A stretch of 64,000 nucleotides of DNA from Tabrizicola_A aquatica (GTDB taxonomy: Bacteria > Pseudomonadota > Alphaproteobacteria > Rhodobacterales > Rhodobacteraceae). The position numbers and the translations under genes are program-made. This document shows, piece by piece, positions 28,127 to 36,253 of the stretch. The DNA lies in assembly GCA_965194375.1 (NCBI GenBank), contig CBDAEL010000001.1. One strand, 5' to 3'. The first letter of the stretch is position 1, and each line of letters starts with the position of its first letter. The notes under the pieces were generated by a model. The model saw nothing but the letters and a program-made list of their open reading frames with translations. It ran no database searches and had not been told where the DNA came from.

Positions 28127-29440
28127 CTAGGAGCCTTCGGCAACCGCAGCCTTGCGCTGCAGGACGGCCGCGAAGAAGCCATCGGTGCCATGGCGCGCGG
28201 GCGTCAACGACAGGTAATCGCTGTCGGCCGCAGCCGTGAGATGAGGTGCCGCCTCACTCAGTGGCACGACATGAAAGGTGGGATGTGCGGCGAGGAATGC
28301 AGCCACCTGCGCTTCGTTTTCCTCAGGCAGCATTGAGCAGGTGGCATAGACAAGCCGACCCCCCGGTTTGACCAGACGGGCCGCACTGGTCAGGATCCGG
28401 CCTTGCAAGGCCAGAAGGTTGTCCAACCCCAAATCCGGTGCGCGCCAGCGGGCATCGGGGTTGCGCCGCCATGTGCCTGTGCCGCTACAGGGCGCATCGA
28501 CCAGGACGCGGTCAAAACGGCCCTTGTGGCGCTTGACCCAGCGATCGGTTTCGCTGGCCAAAAGCCGGGTCTCTCCATTGTGCAGGCCTGCACGGCGAAG
28601 GCGTTCGGCGCAGCGCTTTAGGCGGGCTTCGTTGACATCGCAGGCAACGACATGGCCCTTGTTGTTCATGTCGCTGGCGATGGCCAGCGTCTTGCCCCCG
28701 GCCCCGGCGCAGAAATCAACCACCTGCTCTCCGGGTCGGGCTCCGACCAGCAGCGCGACAAGCTGGGAACCCTCATCCTGAATTTCGATCTCGCTGGTCT
28801 TTAGCCCCTTCAGCCTAGCAAGGGAGAGGCGTTCTTTCACCCGGATGCCATGAGGCGCAAGACCTGTGGCCTCGGCCTCGAGGCCAAGGGCTCTCAGGTC
28901 TTTCAACACAGTCTGCCGCGTCGATGTGACGGGATTGACCCGCAGGTCCAGAGGCGGCGGCGTCAGGGTCGCCGCCATTTCCGCCAAGAACCCCTCTCCA
29001 AAGCGCCGCTGAAGGGCCGGGAGCGCCCAGTCCGGACATTCAACGCGCACCTCAACGGGCATGTCGGGATGCATCATCGTGCAGCCCCGGAGCTTGACCA
29101 GCACCGCGTATTCGTCGTCCGACAGGGCGGAGGGCGCGAATTTGGTGCCATCGAAAAGGCCTTTGACCTGATCAGGAGCCTTGCCTTCCGCAAGGATAAG
29201 CCAGGCCAGCAGCCGGGTTCGTGGAAGGTCACTGTATCCCTGGCGCGCCAGCCACCAGCCAAGTCGGGCGCGATGGCGAAGAAGCGCATAGAGCAGCTCA
29301 AGCACGATCCCACGATCCCGGTCGTCGATGTCGCGCCGGCTCCGAAAGAAGGCAGATGTGACCGCATCGACAGGGCGCCCTGCGCCCTCGACGTCACACA
29401 GCAGATCAAGCGTGGTTTGCAGGCGAGCAGTGGGGATCAC
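28127..29440 (-). CDS. 16S rRNA m5C methyltransferase, RsmB-like
   Basis: A 437-residue RsmB/NOL1-type methyltransferase: an N-terminal NusB-like helical domain, then the SAM-binding core VDFCAGAGGKTLAIASDM, with the two catalytic-cysteine motifs DAPCSGTG and YATCSMLPEEN. Start chosen at GTG 29440, where family-like sequence (IPTARLQTTLDLL) begins. An ATG at 29620 would add 60 residues of unconserved sequence. A solitary housekeeping gene with an IS3-family element 215 bp upstream. Confidence 0.85.
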   Translation of the reverse strand: MIPTARLQTTLDLLCDVEGAGRPVDAVTSAFFRSRRDIDDRDRGIVLELLYALLRHRARLGWWLARQGYSDLPRTRLLAWLILAEGKAPDQVKGLFDGTKFAPSALSDDEYAVLVKLRGCTMMHPDMPVEVRVECPDWALPALQRRFGEGFLAEMAATLTPPPLDLRVNPVTSTRQTVLKDLRALGLEAEATGLAPHGIRVKERLSLARLKGLKTSEIEIQDEGSQLVALLVGARPGEQVVDFCAGAGGKTLAIASDMNNKGHVVACDVNEARLKRCAERLRRAGLHNGETRLLASETDRWVKRHKGRFDRVLVDAPCSGTGTWRRNPDARWRAPDLGLDNLLALQGRILTSAARLVKPGGRLVYATCSMLPEENEAQVAAFLAAHPTFHVVPLSEAAPHLTAAADSDYLSLTPARHGTDGFFAAVLQRKAAVAEGS

Positions 29441-29735
29441 GATCAGATGGTCAATTTGCTTGAGCGATAGGACAGGCGCGAACGGGTTGCTGGGCTCTGT
29501 TCGCACCGACGCCCAGCTCCCAGATGCCTTGTGGCACGGTTGGCGGTTTACCGGGAAGATCAGATTTTGAAAACGGGCATTTAGGGGTGTTGGCAGACGA
29601 ACCTTTGCTGAGTCGATCAAGAAGCGAGGACGGGCGAACTTAGATTGAGGTGATTGAGCTACTCCCCGAAAATCGGACAGTGACGGAAGCTACGATCTGA
29701 CGTCTGCTGGTCTCCAAGAACGAGGAGATCAGAAC

Positions 29736-30029
29736 ATTAAGAAACGCAGGAACCATGACGCGGCGTTCAAGGCGCGTGTTGCGTTAGAGGCGCTGAAAGG
29801 CGAGCGCACAGTGTCGGAGCTGGCAGCCGAATATGGTGTGCATCCGACGATGATCCATCAGTGGAAAAAGGCTCTGTTGGACGGCGCGGCGGAGATCTTC
29901 GAGCGGGGCGGCAAGAGAGCGCCCGAGATCGACGAGGACACGGTGCGGTCGCTGCATGCAAAGATCGGGGAGCTGGCTGTGGCCAACGATTTTTTGTCAC
30001 GAAAGCTCAAGCCTTGGATCGGCAAGTGA
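29736..30029 (+). CDS. IS3-family transposase OrfA
   Basis: A 97-residue HTH protein: KKRRNHDAAFKARVALEAL, then SELAAEYGVHPTMIHQWKK, then a C-terminal leucine-zipper-like stretch. AGGAGA at about 29723-29728 is well placed for an ATT at 29736 that sits where relatives normally have ATG. If ATT is not used, the next candidate is GTG 29811, which removes part of the HTH. It ends in the zone where the frame shifts into OrfB. Confidence 0.85.
   Translation: MKKRRNHDAAFKARVALEALKGERTVSELAAEYGVHPTMIHQWKKALLDGAAEIFERGGKRAPEIDEDTVRSLHAKIGELAVANDFLSRKLKPWIGK
29990..29996 (+). promoter_or_regulatory. probable programmed -1 frameshift site
   Basis: The heptamer T-TTT-TTG is in the OrfA frame (GAT TTT TTG), an X-XXY-YYZ slippery sequence. 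A -1 slip here continues in the OrfB frame (FFVTKAQALDRQVRRGM), giving the OrfAB fusion transposase that IS3 elements need. Confidence 0.75.
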
Positions 30030-30037
30030 GGCGCGGG

Positions 30038-30880
30038 ATGATTGACAAGAACCACCCAAGTCTGTCGGCCGGGGCGCAGTGCCGCCTGCTGTCGATCTCG
30101 CGGTCGTCGTTTTACTACGAACTGATGGGCGAGACGGCCATGAACCTCGACCTCATGGTGAAGATCGACAAGCAGTTCCTCGAGACGCCGTTTTATGGGG
30201 TCCAGCAGATGACATGGCACTTGCGGAACGATGGGCATGTCGTGAACTCCAAGCGCATTCGTCGACTGATGCGGCTTATGCGCTTGATGCCGATCTACCA
30301 GAAGCCTGATACCAGCCGACCAGCGAAGGGCCACAAGACCTACCCCTATCTGCTGGGCGGGCTACGGGTGGAGCGGCCCAATCAGGTCTGGTGTGCTGAC
30401 ATCACCTACATCCCGATGCGCCGTGGCTTCCTCTATCTGGTCGCCATCATGGACTGGTATACCCGCAAGGTGCTGGCCTGGCGGATATCCAACACGCTGG
30501 AAGCCGACTTCTGCGTGGAGGCTTTGAACGAGGCGATCCATAAGTTCGGCCCGCCCGAGATCATGAACACGGATCAGGGCAGCCAGTTCACGTCCTTCGT
30601 CTGGACTGACAGGCTGAAACGGGTTGGCACCCGGATCTCTATGGACGGCAAAGGGCGCTGCATCGACAACATCTTCATCGAGCGCCTGTGGCGGTCCCTG
30701 AAGTATGAATGCGTCTATCTGCACGCCTGGGAAACCGGATCGCAGGCACGGGTCGGCATCGGGCGCTGGATCACCTTCTACAACCACCAACGCCCTCACA
30801 CTGCCCATGGCGGCCAACCGCCCGCCGTGGTCTACTTTAACCGCATTGAAACCGATCAGCAGGTGCAGGCAGTAGCTTAA
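30038..30880 (+). CDS. IS3-family transposase OrfB (DDE integrase core)
   Basis: The frame is open from 29861 and an ATG lies at 30038. The DDE triad is seen in VWCADITYIPM, EIMNTDQGSQFTS and NIFIERLWRSLKYE. The C-terminus ends NHQRPHTAHGGQPPAVVYF, typical for the family. The active product is normally the OrfAB fusion made by frameshifting at 29990-29996. Confidence 0.92.
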   Translation: MIDKNHPSLSAGAQCRLLSISRSSFYYELMGETAMNLDLMVKIDKQFLETPFYGVQQMTWHLRNDGHVVNSKRIRRLMRLMRLMPIYQKPDTSRPAKGHKTYPYLLGGLRVERPNQVWCADITYIPMRRGFLYLVAIMDWYTRKVLAWRISNTLEADFCVEALNEAIHKFGPPEIMNTDQGSQFTSFVWTDRLKRVGTRISMDGKGRCIDNIFIERLWRSLKYECVYLHAWETGSQARVGIGRWITFYNHQRPHTAHGGQPPAVVYFNRIETDQQVQAVA

Positions 30881-30919
30881 ACAACCCGGAAAGCTGTCCA
30901 AGAGTTGGGGAGTAGCTCA

Positions 30920-31291
30920 GTTTGCACTCTCTCTCGCGAGCGATCCACACACTCAATTCACTGCAAGAGGAAGTGCTGTGCGCGCGGGTTGGTGCCGATG
31001 GGGTGCAAATGCTTGGTACCTTAAAGGTTCCTTTAGAACGAAGATGCACCTAGGTATGCGGCATCGTAAACCTTGAGTTTGACCGTATGCATCACAGCTT
31101 GGACGTCGCATGAGGGTTGCGTCTTGTGATCACGCCATGATTCAACAGCTCTATTCGCTTTACGACAAGTTGGGTATTTGAAGTTGGTGACACTCACTGT
31201 ATCAGTTAGCTAAATCAGTGGCGGGACGTTGAAGATCTAGAGCGCGCGCAAGGTCTCGATCCGTAAGTCATTGACAAAATGTATAAAAAAT
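30920..31291. other. intergenic region before the tRNA gene
   Basis: A 372-bp AT-richer stretch without a supported gene. TTGACA at 31271 and TATAAA at 31282 are present but only five bases apart, so they do not form one promoter. The region should hold the tRNA promoter. Confidence 0.45.
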
Positions 31292-31367
31292 GGCCCCGTA
31301 GCTCAACGGATAGAGCGTCCCCCTCCTAAGGGGAAGGTTGCAGGTTCAAGTCCTGCCGGGGTCGCCA
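31292..31367 (+). tRNA. tRNA-Arg (anticodon CCT)
   Basis: A 76-nt cloverleaf. The acceptor arms GGCCCCG and CGGGGTC pair with one G-U, followed by G and an encoded CCA. The D arm contains TAGCTCAACGGATAGAGC. The anticodon loop CTCCTAA sits between TCCCC and GGGGA, giving anticodon CCT. The T arm is CAGGTTCAAGTCCTG. It reads AGG codons. Confidence 0.97.
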
Positions 31368-31388
31368 CCCAAGAACCGCGAGGCCAAG

Positions 31389-31949
31389 ATGGTGCGTGCT
31401 TCCGCCGTGCAAGAGTTTCTGAATGCCGCTGAAACCGGCTTGAAACGGGTGACAGGCCCGGGGGCAGACGTGGTGCAGCAGGTTGTAGCGCGGTGGAAAG
31501 ACCCGCGACCAAGCCATGCGCAACCGGTGCGGCTTCCGGTCTGCGACTGGATCGTACCGGCGCTGGCAACCCAAGATGGCCCTTTGGCACGCAGCTTTGC
31601 CCGGATTGAAGGGCAGTTGTCATGGGGGCGGCGCAAGACTGCAGACCCGGCGAACCTCGCATTTTGGGATGGTCATGCGAACGCAGTGATCTTGGGTCCA
31701 GGCGGGTTGGAAGAGCGCAACGATTTGTGGGTAGGCGTCACCGTCATGGCGCCCGGTGTGCTTTATCCCGACCACGACCACGCGCCGGCCGAGGTCTATC
31801 TGCCCCTGTCGGCTGGCGAGTGGTGGAATGCCGAAATGCCATGGACTGATCCGGGCCATGGCGGGTTCATTTATAACCCGCCCGGCATCTTGCATGCGAT
31901 GCGGGCGGGTCCTGCGCCGTTTTTGGCGCTGTGGTTTCTGCCGCTTTAG
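31389..31949 (+). CDS. DMSP lyase-family cupin (DddL/DddQ-like)
   Basis: A 186-residue cupin. The C-terminal barrel reads GVTVMAPGVLYPDHDHAPAE and then PPGILHAMRAGPAPFLALW. Candidate metal ligands are His129, His131, Glu135 and His169; Tyr126 and Tyr137 sit where DddQ has active-site tyrosines. This family cleaves dimethylsulfoniopropionate to dimethyl sulfide and acrylate and is common in roseobacters. Start set at ATG 31389 with GAGG upstream. It lies 21 bp after the tRNA, and its stop overlaps that of convergent gyrB by 4 bases. DMSP cleavage is likely but not certain. Confidence 0.78.
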   Translation: MVRASAVQEFLNAAETGLKRVTGPGADVVQQVVARWKDPRPSHAQPVRLPVCDWIVPALATQDGPLARSFARIEGQLSWGRRKTADPANLAFWDGHANAVILGPGGLEERNDLWVGVTVMAPGVLYPDHDHAPAEVYLPLSAGEWWNAEMPWTDPGHGGFIYNPPGILHAMRAGPAPFLALWFLPL

Positions 31950-34396
31950 GCGTCCAGATTCTCCACGCTCAGCGCGTTGGCCTGAATGAACTCACGCCGT
32001 GGTTCGACCACATCCCCCATCAGCTTGGAGAAGATGTCGTCGGCATCGGCCAGATCGTCGATCTTCACCTGCAAGAGGGTCCGCGCTTCGGGGTCGAGCG
32101 TGGTTTCCCACAGCTGTTCGGGGTTCATTTCGCCCAGACCCTTGTAGCGTTGCAGGGTCAGACCCTTTTCGCCCTCGGCCAGAATCGATTTCAACAGGTC
32201 AATCGGGCCATAAACCATCTGCTCGCGGTCCTTGCGAACCAGACGGCCCGGGGTGGCGTAGACGTCACGATGTTGGCTGGCCAGATTGGCCAACCGCCGC
32301 GCCTCGCCCGAGCGCAGGACCGCGCCGTCCAGCGTGCGCAACTCCTCAACCCCGCGCAGAATGCGGCTGAGGCGGATGCCATGATCTTGCGTGATGCGGC
32401 CGTTCCAGCCTTTTTCATATTCCACCGCCACCAGATTAAGCCGCGCAGCCACAGCATCGGCCACCGCCTGTAGATCGGCGTCAGCACGGCCTGCATCAAA
32501 GGCTCCTGCCAAGGCGGCTTGCTCCAAGATCGGGCGCGGATAATGGGTGGGGAAGCTGTCCAGCGCCTTGCGGAACGCGCGGGCCGCTTCGACGATACGG
32601 GCAAGGTCAGCCCCGGCAATCTCCTCGCCGGTCTGCAGACGCAGAACCGCGCCCTCAATGCCCATCTCGACCAGATAATCCTCAAGCGCGGCTTGATCTT
32701 TCAGGTAAACCTCGGACTTGCCGCGCGCGACCTTATAGAGCGGAGGCTGGGCGATATAGAGATAGCCACCCTCAATCAACTCGGGCATTTGGCGGAAGAA
32801 GAAGGTCAGCAACAGCGTCCGGATATGCGCACCGTCCACGTCGGCGTCGGTCATGATGACGACCTTGTGGTAGCGCAGCTTGCCGATGTTGAACTCATCG
32901 CGGCCAATCCCGGTGCCAAGGGCCGTGATCAGCGTGCCGATTTCCTGACTGCCCAACATCCGGTCAAAACGCGCGCGTTCCACGTTCAGGATTTTGCCGC
33001 GCAGGGGCAAAACCGCCTGATTGCTGCGCGAGCGGCCTTGCTTGGCCGACCCGCCCGCCGAGTCACCCTCGACAAGGAAGATCTCGGACTTCGACGGATC
33101 GCGCTCCTGACAATCGGCCAGCTTGCCGGGCAGGGACGCCACATCCAGTGCCGTCTTGCGGCGCGTCAATTCGCGCGCCTTGCGGGCGGCCTCGCGGGCC
33201 ATCGCGGCCTCAATGATCTTGCCGACGATGACCTTGGCGTTGGCAGGGTTTTCCTCAAACCATTCCGCCAGCTTTTCGTTCACCAGATTTTCCACCGCCG
33301 GGCGCACTTCGGACGAGACCAGCTTATCCTTGGTCTGGCTGGAAAACTTCGGATCCGGCACTTTGACCGACAAGACGCAGGTCAGCCCTTCGCGCGCATC
33401 ATCGCCGGTAAAGTCGATCTTTTCCTTCTTCGCGATGCCGCTTGTCTGGGCATAGGCGTTGATCGTGCGTGTCAGCGCACCACGGAACCCGGCCAAATGT
33501 GTGCCGCCATCGCGCTGCGGGATGTTGTTGGTAAAGGGCAGGACCATCTCGTTGTAGCTGTCGTTCCACCACATCGCGACTTCCACGGTGATGCCCGCAC
33601 GCTCGCCGATCATGTAGATCGGTTCGGCCATGATCGACGATTTCGACCGGTCAATGTATTTCACGAATTCGCGCACGCCGCCTTCGTAGAACAGCTCGGT
33701 GTGGAGCGGTTCCGCCGGGCGCTCATCCTCGATGAGGATCCGCACACCCGAGTTCAGGAAGGCCAGTTCGCGCAGCCGGTGTTCCAGCGTCTTGAAGCTG
33801 TAATCCAGGTTGGAGAACGTGCCATCGGGGATATTGGTCTTGGCGCTTGCCAGAAAGCGCACCTCAGTGCCGCGCATGCCGGGGGCTGGGCCCACCTCAT
33901 GCACATGCGCCACGCAGTCGCCATGTTCGAACCGGGCACGGTATTCGATGTCATTGCGCCAAACCCGCAGCTCCAGCCACTCCGACAGCGCGTTCACCAC
34001 CGACACGCCCACGCCATGCAAACCGCCCGACACTTTATAGGCATTGCCGCTGTCATCGGTGTTGTTGAATTTGCCGCCCGCGTGCAGCTGGGTCATGATG
34101 ACCTCGGCCGCTGAAACGCCCTCTTCCTTGTGCATGTCCACGGGGATCCCACGACCGTTGTCGCGCACCGAGACGCTGCTGTCGGCGTGGATTTTCACGG
34201 TCACGGCAGTGGCATGGCCAGCCAGCGCCTCGTCAATGCCGTTGTCGACAACCTCATAGACCATGTGATGCAGGCCCGACCCATCGTCGGTGTCACCAAT
34301 ATACATGCCGGGGCGCTTACGAACTGCTTCTAACCCCTTGAGAACTTTAATCGAATCGGCGCCGTAGCTTTCCGGCTTTTTGGGCTCTTCGGCCAT
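31946..34396 (-). CDS. gyrB: DNA gyrase subunit B
   Basis: An 816-residue type II topoisomerase ATPase subunit. GHKL ATPase: YEVVDNGIDEALAGHA and GLHGVGVSVVNALS. Transducer lysine motif: QTKDKL. TOPRIM: EGDSAGGSAKQGR and DADVDGAHIRTL. The C-terminus contains QRYKGLGEMNPEQLWETTLD. Length is normal. It introduces negative supercoils together with GyrA. It is the last gene of the dnaA-side minus-strand series, 81 bp after the LysE gene. Confidence 0.98.
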   Translation of the reverse strand: MAEEPKKPESYGADSIKVLKGLEAVRKRPGMYIGDTDDGSGLHHMVYEVVDNGIDEALAGHATAVTVKIHADSSVSVRDNGRGIPVDMHKEEGVSAAEVIMTQLHAGGKFNNTDDSGNAYKVSGGLHGVGVSVVNALSEWLELRVWRNDIEYRARFEHGDCVAHVHEVGPAPGMRGTEVRFLASAKTNIPDGTFSNLDYSFKTLEHRLRELAFLNSGVRILIEDERPAEPLHTELFYEGGVREFVKYIDRSKSSIMAEPIYMIGERAGITVEVAMWWNDSYNEMVLPFTNNIPQRDGGTHLAGFRGALTRTINAYAQTSGIAKKEKIDFTGDDAREGLTCVLSVKVPDPKFSSQTKDKLVSSEVRPAVENLVNEKLAEWFEENPANAKVIVGKIIEAAMAREAARKARELTRRKTALDVASLPGKLADCQERDPSKSEIFLVEGDSAGGSAKQGRSRSNQAVLPLRGKILNVERARFDRMLGSQEIGTLITALGTGIGRDEFNIGKLRYHKVVIMTDADVDGAHIRTLLLTFFFRQMPELIEGGYLYIAQPPLYKVARGKSEVYLKDQAALEDYLVEMGIEGAVLRLQTGEEIAGADLARIVEAARAFRKALDSFPTHYPRPILEQAALAGAFDAGRADADLQAVADAVAARLNLVAVEYEKGWNGRITQDHGIRLSRILRGVEELRTLDGAVLRSGEARRLANLASQHRDVYATPGRLVRKDREQMVYGPIDLLKSILAEGEKGLTLQRYKGLGEMNPEQLWETTLDPEARTLLQVKIDDLADADDIFSKLMGDVVEPRREFIQANALSVENLDA

Positions 34397-34477
34397 GTGG
34401 TCTGCATCCCTTGAATTGTCCGCGACTTATAGCGGTTCAGGGGGGCAATGTCACGTCTTGGACACAAGATTTGGTGG

Positions 34478-35098
34478 TCAAAGGAAGGGAATAACCAAAG
34501 CCACGCCAATCAGCAAAACGCCGGAAAATACGTTCAGCCGCCGCACGGCTTCGGGGCTTTGCAACAGTTGCCGGGCGCGGTCGAGAAAGAGCGCCAGCAC
34601 CAGATTGCCGGCCATCGGGATCAGTGCGGAGACTGAGATGATCAGCGCTGTGTCCACCGCCGTCAGCGTGCCAAGGGTGAAGAACCCGGGCAGCGCACCC
34701 ATGTAGAACAAGATGGCCTTCGGGTTGCCAATGACCGCGGCCAAGCCCACGGAAAACCCGGCCCAGATGCCGGGCTTGGTCAGCCGACTGTCGGCCCCGC
34801 CCAGACTGCCCGATTTGCGGATGAGCATCACGCCCATCGCAAGGAAAATCACCGCCGCCGCCCAGCGCAGCAACGACAGGATGTCGCCGTAAGCGCTCTC
34901 CACCCAAGAAAGGCCTAAGATCGCCAGTAAGGGCCAGATCAGATCCCCCAAGGCCACGCCCACGGCCAAAGGCCAGGCCGCCGCCATGCCCCCCGACAAG
35001 GCGCGAGCCAGCAAGGCCACCCAGACCGGGCCGGGAACCGCCCAAAGCCCCGCCATGCCAAGGGCATAAAGGCCCAGTTCCACCCACGAGATCGTCAT
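34478..35098 (-). CDS. LysE-family translocator
   Basis: A 206-residue membrane protein with about six hydrophobic segments. MAGLWAVPGPVWVALLARAL near residue 15 and GNPKAILFYMGALPGFF near residue 123 match the LysE/RhtB amino-acid exporter family. It exports an amino acid or similar small molecule, substrate unknown. Its ATG overlaps the recF stop by 4 bases, so it is embedded in the recF-gyrB transcription unit. Confidence 0.9.
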   Translation of the reverse strand: MTISWVELGLYALGMAGLWAVPGPVWVALLARALSGGMAAAWPLAVGVALGDLIWPLLAILGLSWVESAYGDILSLLRWAAAVIFLAMGVMLIRKSGSLGGADSRLTKPGIWAGFSVGLAAVIGNPKAILFYMGALPGFFTLGTLTAVDTALIISVSALIPMAGNLVLALFLDRARQLLQSPEAVRRLNVFSGVLLIGVALVIPFL

Positions 35099-36192
35099 TC
35101 TGCAATCCTAGACATTCCATGGTCATCACTGACCGTCACCACAGACCCCCGATCGCCCATCGCCTCAAACAGCGCGGCCTCGGTGCCGGTCATGATCGCC
35201 TGCGCCCCCAAGGCGCAGATCTCGTCATAAAGCGCGGCGCGCCGGGAAATGTCCAGATGCGCTGCCACCTCGTCCAACAAGATCACCGGGGCGCGGCCCA
35301 GATCTGCCGCCAAGGCCCGGGCGTTGGCCAAGATCAGGCTGATGAGCAGCGCTTTCTGCTCGCCAGTTGAACACTGCCCCGCCTCGGCCCCCTTGGAGGC
35401 GTAGATGGCGCGCAGATCGCTGCGGTGCGGCCCTTGCAGCGTGCGGCCTGCGGCCATGTCGCGCCGCCGCCCCTCAGCCAAGGCCAGCGCCAGATCCTCA
35501 ATCGGCAGATCCGGCTCTCCATCCGGCCCGGTCAGCGAAAGCTCTGCCCGGGGAAAGGCCGATCCCCCGTCTTGGGCCTCGGCCAGTCGGGCCAGCGCCG
35601 CTTGCCGATTGGCCACAAGGGCGGTGCCCGCCTCCACCATCTGTGCCTCGAGCGCGCCATACCAGCGCGCATCGCTCACCTGATCCTTCAGCAACCGATT
35701 GCGGTCGCGCATCGCCTTTTCATAGGCCAACGTCACGTCGGCATGATCGGGCATGAAAGACAGGGCAATCCGGTCAAGGAACCGCCTGCGCCCCTCGGCC
35801 GCTTCGATCCACAGCCGGTCCATCGCGGGCACCAGCCACAAGATCCGCAGGATCCGCCCCAAACTCGTCTGCGGCGCAGGCTTGCCGTCAATCCGCAGAC
35901 TGCGCGGCTCGCCGGGTTCGGCCCCCGTCTCAATGTCATGATGCGCCGCAATTCCCGCGACACGGGCGCTGATCTTCCAGCCAACCGCCTCGGGCCGCCG
36001 CGCCAGATCCTCCGCCGCCGCGCGCCGCAAGCCACGACCGGGCGACAACAGAGACACCGCTTCCAGAATGTTGGTTTTGCCCGCGCCGTTCGGCCCTACC
36101 AAAGCCACAGGCCGACCATCAAACACCAGCCGCGCCGCCTTATGGCTGCGGAAATGCGATAGGGTCAGCGATGATATGGCAAGCCCACTCAA
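35095..36192 (-). CDS. recF: DNA replication/repair protein RecF
   Basis: A 365-residue SMC-like ATPase that loads RecA at gaps. Walker A GPNGAGKTNILEAV is near residue 33, signature CSTGEQKALLISLIL near 280 and Walker B PVILLDEVAAHLD near 310. Located between dnaN and the LysE gene in conventional dnaA-dnaN-recF order. Confidence 0.97.
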   Translation of the reverse strand: MSGLAISSLTLSHFRSHKAARLVFDGRPVALVGPNGAGKTNILEAVSLLSPGRGLRRAAAEDLARRPEAVGWKISARVAGIAAHHDIETGAEPGEPRSLRIDGKPAPQTSLGRILRILWLVPAMDRLWIEAAEGRRRFLDRIALSFMPDHADVTLAYEKAMRDRNRLLKDQVSDARWYGALEAQMVEAGTALVANRQAALARLAEAQDGGSAFPRAELSLTGPDGEPDLPIEDLALALAEGRRRDMAAGRTLQGPHRSDLRAIYASKGAEAGQCSTGEQKALLISLILANARALAADLGRAPVILLDEVAAHLDISRRAALYDEICALGAQAIMTGTEAALFEAMGDRGSVVTVSDDHGMSRIAE

Positions 36193-36203
36193 CGCAAACC
36201 CCT

Positions 36204-36253
36204 TTCATCTTGGCAGAAATACTCTGGGGTCCGGGGGGAACCCCCGGGGCCGG
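36204..36253 (-). repeat. interspersed intergenic element with GC-rich hairpin
   Basis: In the dnaN-recF gap. On the minus strand a GC hairpin (GGCCCCGGGGG / CCCCCCGGACC, loop TT) follows the dnaN stop and is followed by CCCAGAGTATTT and GCCAAGATGAA. The trailing part recurs at 58034-58065. It may attenuate transcription between dnaN and recF. Confidence 0.6.

Larger units (their letters stand above)
29655..30919 (+). mobile_element. IS3-family insertion sequence
   Basis: About 1.27 kb with orfA and orfB in overlapping frames. Both ends read TGAGCTACTCCCC inward (left from 29655, right from 30919 on the complement), and GGACAG recurs further in on both sides. The adjacent triplets GAT and GTT do not match, so no clear target duplication remains. 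The DDE domain is intact. Confidence 0.93.

Noticed and set aside
31271..31287. TTGACA and TATAAA as a promoter for the tRNA gene
   Set aside because: The two boxes are five bases apart, far too close for a sigma-70 promoter.
32519..34114. 531-codon plus-strand frame opposite gyrB
   Set aside because: Complement of a complete, well-conserved gyrB; no motifs of its own.
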